NCBI GenBank assembly: GCA_007694905.1
Contig: REEU01000162.1
Span: 1-33,906 of the forward strand
Length of the DNA: 33,906 nucleotides
DNA from: Gammaproteobacteria bacterium
GTDB lineage: Bacteria > Pseudomonadota > Gammaproteobacteria > Pseudomonadales > Azotimanducaceae
Direction: 5' to 3'
Each line of letters opens with the position of its first letter. The first letter of the stretch is position 1. Below are positions 14,341-20,787 of this stretch, one piece after another. The translations under genes and the position numbers were made by a program. A model generated the notes under the pieces. It was not told the DNA's origin. It saw nothing but the letters and a program-made list of their open reading frames with translations, and did not search any database.

Positions 14341-15027
14341 TCAGGGCAGATCCCTGCTCTTCCGTCGCGCCGCCAGGCGTTGCGCCAACCAGCGACCAAC
14401 CACCAGGAACAGCGCCAGCAGCAGCAGCGGCAGCAGCGTCATCACATCCACACCCGCGGCTTCCTCATCCCCCGCTTCGAGCAGGGCATGAATCGCGCTC
14501 ACATACAGCGCCCATTTCACGCTCAGTCCCACCGCCGCGGCCAGCAGGAAGCCGGGCAGCGGCAGCGCGAGGACGCCACCCGCATAGTTGACCACCGAAT
14601 GCGGAAAGCCCGGCAGGATGCGCAGGGCGCACTGGGTGAAGGGATCCGCGTTTCGCGCCAGCAGCGCGTAGGCCGGATGCCCGACCACGCGGCTTTGGGC
14701 CGCCGCGCCGAGCCAGCGCGCCACCAGCCATGCCGCCAGAGCGCCGCCTACGCTGCCTACCACCAACAGCGCCACCGCGGGCAGGAAGCCGAGGAAAGGC
14801 GCCACCACCCAGAGCAGCAGGCTCCCCGGCAACGCGAGGGCAAACAGAACGATCTGCAGCAGGACCAGTCCGATCAGGGCCACGGGATGAGCGGTTAACC
14901 ACTCGCCCCAGGCCAGGAGCTGATCCCGATCCACCGGATCGGTCACGATCACCCACAGGCCCAGGCCGAGGATGACGAGCAACGCAACGCCCCTGCGACT
15001 GACGATTGCACGCAGGCGCGAATTCAC
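14341..15027 (-). CDS. TVP38/TMEM64 family (VTT domain) membrane protein
   Basis: A 228-residue inner-membrane protein with hydrophobic segments at about 14-30, 46-65, 68-85, 88-104, 155-180 and 195-215. The VTT/SNARE-associated signature is seen in LALPGSLLLWVVAPFLGFLP and in RILPGFPHSVVNYAGGV (FRLxPxxPfxxxNyxxG in relatives). DedA/VTT proteins are linked to lipid scrambling or flipping of polyprenyl and phospholipids; the role here is unproven. Translation starts at a GTG that overlaps the stop of the LPS kinase gene (GTGA), making it the last gene of the LPS-core operon and suggesting a role in envelope lipid transport. The last 105 bases have a degenerate duplicate at 13181-13285. Confidence 0.88.
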   Translation of the reverse strand: MNSRLRAIVSRRGVALLVILGLGLWVIVTDPVDRDQLLAWGEWLTAHPVALIGLVLLQIVLFALALPGSLLLWVVAPFLGFLPAVALLVVGSVGGALAAWLVARWLGAAAQSRVVGHPAYALLARNADPFTQCALRILPGFPHSVVNYAGGVLALPLPGFLLAAAVGLSVKWALYVSAIHALLEAGDEEAAGVDVMTLLPLLLLALFLVVGRWLAQRLAARRKSRDLP

Positions 15028-15782
15028 GATCCGGCCGCCGGATCATGCGCTGCCGCGCTCCCGCCACGCTTTGCGCAGGCCACCGGACCGCTGCGTTCAG
15101 CCTGCTCGAGTCGCGTCTGCAGCGCGCGCACGGTCTCAGGCTCCGCGCTCCAGTTGCGCAGAAGCCGGGCCCGATCGCGCTCGAATGCCTGCGCCCGGCG
15201 CCAGGACAGCGGTCGGTGCACCGCATGCAGATCGATCAGGACCGGCAGACCGTCCTTTCCGACGAGGACGTTGCTGGCCTTGAGGTCGCCATGGACGAAA
15301 CCGCAACGCTGCAGTCGCAGCAGGACGTCGGCGAGCGCATCGAGAAGCTGCATGAGGCACTCCGGTTCGGCCTGCCGCGCGGCCAGTGCAGATGCGGCGT
15401 CCACGCCAGGAACATGGCGGCTGATGAGCCAGCTCGCAGCGTACAGCGGACCGTGCCGCCGCTCGATCCAACCTAGAGGCGCGGCGCAAGCGATGCCGGC
15501 GGCCTGCAGCCAATGCGCCGCTGACCAGGCACGTTGGGCCCGGCTGCGACGCAGCATGCGCCGCCACCGGCGCCAGGGATCGGGGTGACGTTCGCGCTTG
15601 ATCACCACCCTCTCATCGCCGATGCACGTGCGCACCACCCAGGACGAGGCGTCGTCCTTCAGCGTCACACCGGCGGCCATGAACCGGTCCGGATCCCGCA
15701 GGTCACCGGATTCCCAGGCGGGCAGCAGCGCATCGTCCAGCTGCGCCTGATGGCTATGTTCGTGCAGCAGCCGCGGCGTCAC
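15024..15782 (-). CDS. lipopolysaccharide core kinase (WapP-like, Kdo/WaaP kinase family)
   Basis: A 252-residue cytosolic kinase of the Kdo/WaaP family. The ATP-lysine is K62 (VVIKRER), the catalytic loop is HGDLKASN with D166, and the metal aspartate is D184 in LIDLHAV, replacing DFG. By position it corresponds to the gene after waaP in P. aeruginosa (wapP, PA5008), whose product phosphorylates inner-core heptose. The exact acceptor here is inferred. The GTG start overlaps the waaP stop (GTGA), and its own stop overlaps the VTT start (GTGA), so all three are translationally coupled. Confidence 0.88.
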   Translation of the reverse strand: MTPRLLHEHSHQAQLDDALLPAWESGDLRDPDRFMAAGVTLKDDASSWVVRTCIGDERVVIKRERHPDPWRRWRRMLRRSRAQRAWSAAHWLQAAGIACAAPLGWIERRHGPLYAASWLISRHVPGVDAASALAARQAEPECLMQLLDALADVLLRLQRCGFVHGDLKASNVLVGKDGLPVLIDLHAVHRPLSWRRAQAFERDRARLLRNWSAEPETVRALQTRLEQAERSGPVACAKRGGSAAAHDPAAGS

Positions 15783-16573
15783 CGGTCACGTCCCTTGCGC
15801 TCGGTTCGCCGGTGCAAACGCCGGCTGCGGCGCAGCACCGCGGCCCAGAAACCCCGTTCAGCCGGGAGGATTTCGCGCAGCGGTCGGCCTCGATAGGCAG
15901 CCAGGAATCGCAACCGGTCACGCTGGGTCAGGAGTGCGTTGCCTGCCGCAAAGTCCAGGCTGCCCAGGTCCTTCACCAGCCAGCGCCGGCGCACAAGACG
16001 CCCGATACCCGCTCGATGCAGATCGATGAGATGCAGGCCGTCCGGCAGGTCGCTGACCAGAAAGTGGACCAGATACAGATCCCGATGGTGGATACCCGCG
16101 CCGTGCATGCGTCGCACCAGCTCGGCAACACGGCGAATCACACGCCGCTTCAGCACCGGATTCCGCTCCTCCGTCGACAGCCACGCGTGGGCCACATCAT
16201 CGAGGGTGCGCTCGGCGGGAATGGGCCGCGTGACGATGAACGAACGGCGGCGGGCTGGATTGCGGCCGGCACGACCCCACGCCATCACGTCCAGGGTCGG
16301 GACACCGGCGGCGGCGAGCGCTGCCGCGGCCACCGCCTCCCGCCGTGCATCCAGCACGGGCGCGCGCAGGAAGAGGAGATTCTTGAGGATCTCCCGCCAG
16401 CCAACGCCGGCGTGAAGTTTCAGAAACCAGGCGGCGCCTGCGTACTCGAAACGCAACGTGCGCCGTCCGGGCGCAGCACGAAAGACCGGCCCGGTCTGTG
16501 CCGCCAGCCAAGCGAACGCATCCTCCCGGGCAAACAGGGTCCGGAACGGCTCGCTGGCATGGACCTCATTCAT
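15779..16573 (-). CDS. waaP: LPS core heptose(I) kinase
   Basis: WaaP (RfaP) phosphorylates the first heptose of the LPS inner core in the cytoplasm. The 264-residue product starts MNEVHASEPFRTLF and has the family hallmarks: FLKLHAGVGWREILKNLL with the ATP lysine near 52, GIHHRDLYLVHFL with the catalytic D165 (D162 in E. coli), and HLIDLHRAG with D184. E. coli WaaP is 265 residues. The ATG at 16573 overlaps the end of waaG by eight bases; the frame is open further upstream but only inside waaG. In P. aeruginosa the enzyme is essential and the gene order waaG-waaP-kinase is the same. High confidence. Confidence 0.94.
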   Translation of the reverse strand: MNEVHASEPFRTLFAREDAFAWLAAQTGPVFRAAPGRRTLRFEYAGAAWFLKLHAGVGWREILKNLLFLRAPVLDARREAVAAAALAAAGVPTLDVMAWGRAGRNPARRRSFIVTRPIPAERTLDDVAHAWLSTEERNPVLKRRVIRRVAELVRRMHGAGIHHRDLYLVHFLVSDLPDGLHLIDLHRAGIGRLVRRRWLVKDLGSLDFAAGNALLTQRDRLRFLAAYRGRPLREILPAERGFWAAVLRRSRRLHRRTERKGRDR

Positions 16574-17681
16574 GACCCGCTTCGATCTCCGCAAGCACCC
16601 GGGCATGCAACCCGTGAAGATCGTTCCGTGCCGCATAGGCCAAGGCCCGGCGCCGGTAGTTCGCCTTACCCTGAACGAGCATGCGCACGAGGGCCGCATC
16701 GAGCGCCGCCTGCCGGAACGGCTCCCGCAGCACGATTCCCGATGACGCTGAATCGATGTGCGGTGCATAGCCGCAGGCGGCGGTGGTCAGAACGGGAAGG
16801 CCCGCCACCATGGCTTCGAGCAACACCGTACCCGTGTTCTCCGTGCGGGCAGGGTGCAGCAGCAAGTCCGCGGCCTGCAGGAGGCTGGGCACGTCATCAC
16901 GCCCCGGGCTGAACTGCACCGAGTCTCCGAGCTTCAGGCGTGCGGACAGGCGCTGCATGCGCTTCGGCGCATCCGCCCCTACCACCAGGAAACGGGTCTG
17001 CGCCCGCACGTCCTGCGGCAGCGCGGCCAGTGCCCGCAGGGCGCGGTCACAGCCCTTGCGGTGAAAGTCGGAGCCGAGCATGAGCAGCAGCCGGGAATCG
17101 TCATCGACGCCCAGCCCAGTGCGCCCTTCCCGCCGCAGCTCCTCGGCGTCCGGGCCCGCCCGGCGATCAGGCGCAACGCCAGGGGGCAGGTGGACGAAGC
17201 GTCCCGATTCGGTCCCATACCAGCGCCGGTAAACCGGCTCCTGGCGACCGTCGAGGAGCAGGATCCGGGTACTGGCCTCGGGTCCGAACACGCCCCGTTC
17301 CAGCGCGGAGAACTGGCGGCAGCGCGGCAGCATACGGTAGACGCGGGAGCGCTCACCGTGAGCCCGGTCGATGAAGCAGGGGTCGGCCGCGAAGTAGACA
17401 TCCAGGCCCGGCATCTTGTCGAAGCCGACGATGCGATCGGGATTCCAGGCCTCCGCCTGCTTCACGGCCAGCGCAGCAAAGCGTCGCGCGCGGACGTGGT
17501 TGCTGCGGCCAGCCACGGGCAGGCACCGCACCTCACAGCCTTCAGGCTCAGGGCCTTCCCAGCGCTGGGCATGAATCCGGACCTGGTGCCCGACCGTTGC
17601 ACACAGCGAGGCCACTGCAAACAGGTCGCGCTGCAGACCGCCATAGGGAAAGTAACGATGCAGGATAAACACGATTCTCAT
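16566..17681 (-). CDS. waaG: LPS core glucosyltransferase I (GT4 family)
   Basis: WaaG (RfaG) adds the first outer-core hexose to heptose II at the cytoplasmic membrane face. The 371-residue GT-B enzyme begins MRIVFILHRYFPYGGLQRDL, the typical WaaG N-terminus (KYFPFGGLQRD in E. coli, 374 residues). The C-terminal donor domain has LLMLGSDFHRKGCDRAL and the EX7E motif in ENTGTVLLEA near residues 282-290. The ATG overlaps the waaC stop (ATGA) and the 3' end overlaps waaP by eight bases. Donor sugar (UDP-glucose or another) cannot be set from sequence. Confidence 0.94.
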   Translation of the reverse strand: MRIVFILHRYFPYGGLQRDLFAVASLCATVGHQVRIHAQRWEGPEPEGCEVRCLPVAGRSNHVRARRFAALAVKQAEAWNPDRIVGFDKMPGLDVYFAADPCFIDRAHGERSRVYRMLPRCRQFSALERGVFGPEASTRILLLDGRQEPVYRRWYGTESGRFVHLPPGVAPDRRAGPDAEELRREGRTGLGVDDDSRLLLMLGSDFHRKGCDRALRALAALPQDVRAQTRFLVVGADAPKRMQRLSARLKLGDSVQFSPGRDDVPSLLQAADLLLHPARTENTGTVLLEAMVAGLPVLTTAACGYAPHIDSASSGIVLREPFRQAALDAALVRMLVQGKANYRRRALAYAARNDLHGLHARVLAEIEAGHE

Positions 17682-18748
17682 GATCCGGCCCCGTTCTCCA
17701 TGGCGCGCGCCTCAAGCATGGGTTCCAATGCTGCCCAGACGCGCTGCGGACGCAGCCGGGCGAGGCAGGGTGGCTCCAGCGCCTCACCGTCCGGACCGAG
17801 CAGAGCCGCTTCGCTGCTGTGGCAACGGCGGCGGCGGCACGGGGCGCAGGGCAGCGGGGCGGCGAGATTCAAGATGTGTCCGCCCCAGGTTCCCGTGCGG
17901 CGCGGATCCGTCGGACCGAACAGCCCCAGGCCGGGAACGCCCGCTGCCGCCGCCAGATGCAGCAGACCGGAGTCGACCCCGACCACTGCCCGCGCTCCCG
18001 CAAGTGTCGCCAGCAGTTCGCCGAGGCCAAGGCGAGGCAACACCTCTCCTTCGCATTCCGCCGCGATGCGCGTGGCCGTTGCCTGCTCGGCGCGATCCCC
18101 CCATGCCAATGCGGGGATGAGGCCTGCTGCCCGCACCCGCCTGCCAAGCTCAGACCAGTGCGCCGCGGGCCAGCGCTTGTTCGGCCAACTGCTGCCGTGC
18201 AGCAAGAGCACGCGTTCAGCAGGCACGGCGCGGCGCAACGCGGCGAGCCGCGATTCGAGTCCGTAGCCTGGGGGCGAAGGCTGCAGCGCGTAGCCGAGCG
18301 CCCCGGCCAGCAAGCGTCGGAGACGCTCCACGGCGTGCAGATCCGTCGGTACCGCCAGCCGCTCATGGTAACTCAACGCTGCCAGCGGCTCCCGTGCAGA
18401 GACCCGATCCGGGCCACAGCGACGCCCCCGGGCGCGACTCGCAAGCCAGGCGCTCTTGATGAGGCCCTGAGCATCGATCACGCGGTCGTATTTCAGGTGG
18501 GCGACCTGTTCCCGGAACGTCGCCCATTCGGGACTGCGCAGCATGGCCAGGCGGCGGCCACGCCAGCGCCGGAAGCTGACCGGAATCACCTGCTCAACGC
18601 CCCGATGCCAGGCGGGGATCTCCGCGTAGTCCGCCTCCACGAGCCAGTGAAACCGTAGCTCCGGGCGAGCCGCGACCGCCTCCGCCACCGCCGGCAACAG
18701 ATGCACGACGTCGCCTAAGGACGAGGTCTTCACCAGCAGGACGTTCAC
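17678..18748 (-). CDS. waaC: lipopolysaccharide heptosyltransferase I
   Basis: WaaC adds the first L-glycero-D-manno-heptose from ADP-heptose to Kdo. The 356-residue GT9 enzyme starts VNVLLVKTSSLGDVVHLLPA, the family N-terminus, at a GTG that overlaps the waaF stop (GTGA). The donor site is seen in VGVDSGLLHLAAAAGVPGLG followed by LFGPTDPRRTGTWGG; the SSLGD and GVDSGLLHLA elements separate it from WaaF. Longer frames upstream only cover waaF. The C-terminal CAPCRRRRC cluster is cysteine-rich, as in several heptosyltransferases. Its donor is made by HldE, encoded 9 kb away. Confidence 0.94.
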   Translation of the reverse strand: MNVLLVKTSSLGDVVHLLPAVAEAVAARPELRFHWLVEADYAEIPAWHRGVEQVIPVSFRRWRGRRLAMLRSPEWATFREQVAHLKYDRVIDAQGLIKSAWLASRARGRRCGPDRVSAREPLAALSYHERLAVPTDLHAVERLRRLLAGALGYALQPSPPGYGLESRLAALRRAVPAERVLLLHGSSWPNKRWPAAHWSELGRRVRAAGLIPALAWGDRAEQATATRIAAECEGEVLPRLGLGELLATLAGARAVVGVDSGLLHLAAAAGVPGLGLFGPTDPRRTGTWGGHILNLAAPLPCAPCRRRRCHSSEAALLGPDGEALEPPCLARLRPQRVWAALEPMLEARAMENGAGS

Positions 18749-19779
18749 GGCGCGCAGCCCCGCGCCGGCAGGAGCGCTTCCAGCGCGTTGTCGACGCGGG
18801 TCGCTGGCAGGCGCCGCAGGCAGTCGAGATGGCCGAGCGGACAGCGGCGCTGGAAACAGGGTGCGCACGGAAGATCCAGGGAGACGGTGCGGGCCTCCGC
18901 GCCGAGCGGTGGCGTGAACGCCGGGCTGCTGGACCCATAGACCGCCACCACCGGCAGGCCGAGCGCGCCGGCCACATGCATGAGACCGGAGTCATTGCTG
19001 ACTGCCGCCCGACAGCAGGACAGCAGGTCCACGGCTTCGAGCAAAGACGTGCGACCCGCAAGGTCGTGCACGCGCTCCCTCTCTGCGGCGGTCAGGGCGT
19101 CCATGATGTCCGCGGTGGCCGGCGCATCCCCGGCCGCGCCGAACAGCCAGGTCTGCCACCCAGCGGCGATACGCTGACGGATGAGCGCAGCAAACGAGGC
19201 GGGCGGCCAGCGCTTGGACGGTCCGAACTCAGCCCCCGGACAGCAGGCCAGGACCGGATCGTCTGTCTCGAGGCGGAAACGCGCCGCGAGTGCGCGGGCC
19301 GAATCGGCATGCGCCATCAGCCGCGGCGGGGGTGCATCCGGCAAAGGGGCACCGACAGGGCGCGCCAGCGCCACGTAACGATCCACCAGCCGCGGCAGGG
19401 CAGTCGCATTCAAGGACCGGATATCGTTGAGGAGACCGTGGCGCCACTCGCCACGCCAGCCAGTACGTCGCGGGATACGGGCAAACCAGGGGATGAGTGC
19501 CGACTTCCAGGTGTTGGGCAGCACGATGGCCTGATCGAAGCGCCGCCGTCGCAGGTCACGTCCGAGCCCGCGGCGGGTTGCGAGGCCCAATGCGCCGTGG
19601 CCGAGCGGAAGGACGGGCGCGGCCGCGACTTCAGACATGCGTGCAGCCAGCGGCGCCGTGGATGCAGGGGCCAGCAGATCCAGCTCGAGCGCCGGGTCCG
19701 CCGCTGCGAGGACCTGGACCAGGCTGTGCGCCATGACCATGTCCCCGACCCAGGCCGGACCGATCAGAAGCACCCTCAT
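18745..19779 (-). CDS. waaF: ADP-heptose:LPS heptosyltransferase II
   Basis: WaaF adds the second heptose to heptose I of the LPS core. The 344-residue product (E. coli 348) starts MRVLLIGPAWVGDMVMAHSL, the diagnostic WaaF N-terminus, and has CCPGAEFGPSKRWPPASFA and AVSNDSGLMHVAGALGLP with VAVYGSSSPAFTPPL, the donor site. The C-terminus carries CAPCFQRRCPLGHLDCLRRL, as in other WaaF. The ATG at 19779 follows the ilvE stop by 40 bases. waaF is the first of six LPS genes here that overlap one another by 4 or 8 bases. Confidence 0.95.
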   Translation of the reverse strand: MRVLLIGPAWVGDMVMAHSLVQVLAAADPALELDLLAPASTAPLAARMSEVAAAPVLPLGHGALGLATRRGLGRDLRRRRFDQAIVLPNTWKSALIPWFARIPRRTGWRGEWRHGLLNDIRSLNATALPRLVDRYVALARPVGAPLPDAPPPRLMAHADSARALAARFRLETDDPVLACCPGAEFGPSKRWPPASFAALIRQRIAAGWQTWLFGAAGDAPATADIMDALTAAERERVHDLAGRTSLLEAVDLLSCCRAAVSNDSGLMHVAGALGLPVVAVYGSSSPAFTPPLGAEARTVSLDLPCAPCFQRRCPLGHLDCLRRLPATRVDNALEALLPARGCAP

Positions 19780-19819
19780 GGCTCGAGCCTGATGCCCGGG
19801 CTCCCCCGTTCGCGCCGCC

Positions 19820-20752
19820 TCAGCGGACCGGGGCCAGCCATTCCCGGTGGGCGTCGCGCTTGCCGCGCACCTGATCGAAGTACAGGGCCTGGAACTTGCG
19901 CGTGATGGGCCCTGGCCGACCATCACCGATCTGCCGGCTGTCGAGCTCCCGGATCGGCAGCACCTCCGCCGCAGTGCCGGTGAAGAACGCTTCGTCCGCG
20001 ATATAGACCTCGTCCCGCGTGATGCGGCGCTCGATGACCGGCAGACCCAACTCCTCGGCGAAGGCGAAAATAGCGCCCCGCGTGATGCCGTCAAGACATG
20101 AGGTCAACTCCGGCGTATGCAGCTTGTCGCCCCGCACCAGGAAGATGTTCTCGCCGCTGCCCTCGGCCACGTAGCCCTCGTTGTCCAGCAGCAGCGCCTC
20201 TTCGGCACCGCCGGTCTGGGCTTCGCGCAGCGCGAGCATCGAGTTGATGTAATTGCCGTTCGCCTTCGCCTTGCACATGGTGATGTTGACGTGGTGCCGG
20301 GTGTAGGACGATGTGCGGACCTTGATGCCGCGCTCCGTGGCTTCTGGATCCATGTAGGACGGCCAAGGCCAGGCCGCGATGATGCAATGGGTGGACAAGC
20401 CCTCGGCGCGCAGCCCCATGCCCTCCGAACCGTAGAAGCACATCGGACGCAGGTAGCACTCGTCGAGTTCGTTGGCGCGGATCACCAATTTCTGCGCCTC
20501 GTTCAACGCCTCCCGCGACCAGGGGATCTTCATGCCCAGGATGTGGGCGCTGTTGAACAGGCGATTGGTATGCGCCTCGAGCCGGAAAATGCAGGGACCG
20601 TCCGGGGTATTGTAAGCGCGCACACCTTCGAACACGCCGAGACCGTAGTGCAGCGTATGGGTCAGCACGTGCACCTTCGCCTCGCGCCAGGGAACGAGTT
20701 CCCCGTCGAACCAGATCAGGCCATCGCGATCGGCGAAACTCGGTGCTGCCAT
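19820..20752 (-). CDS. ilvE: branched-chain amino acid aminotransferase
   Basis: IlvE is the PLP enzyme that makes leucine, isoleucine and valine from their keto acids. The 310-residue product has the fold-type IV landmarks: WFDGELVPWREAKVHVLTH at the start, HYGLGVFEGVRAY, the PLP lysine K163 in KAKANGNYINSML, and EGSGENIFLV. The ATG at 20752 has an AGGAG site seven bases upstream; an in-frame start 39 bases earlier is less likely because it overlaps the glnE end. glnE-ilvE-waaF is also the order in P. aeruginosa (PA5014-PA5013-PA5012), so its place ahead of the LPS genes is ancestral rather than functional. Confidence 0.95.
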   Translation of the reverse strand: MAAPSFADRDGLIWFDGELVPWREAKVHVLTHTLHYGLGVFEGVRAYNTPDGPCIFRLEAHTNRLFNSAHILGMKIPWSREALNEAQKLVIRANELDECYLRPMCFYGSEGMGLRAEGLSTHCIIAAWPWPSYMDPEATERGIKVRTSSYTRHHVNITMCKAKANGNYINSMLALREAQTGGAEEALLLDNEGYVAEGSGENIFLVRGDKLHTPELTSCLDGITRGAIFAFAEELGLPVIERRITRDEVYIADEAFFTGTAAEVLPIRELDSRQIGDGRPGPITRKFQALYFDQVRGKRDAHREWLAPVR

Positions 20753-20787
20753 GCTCTCCTCTCCTTGACTTGGAACCGTGCCCGAAC

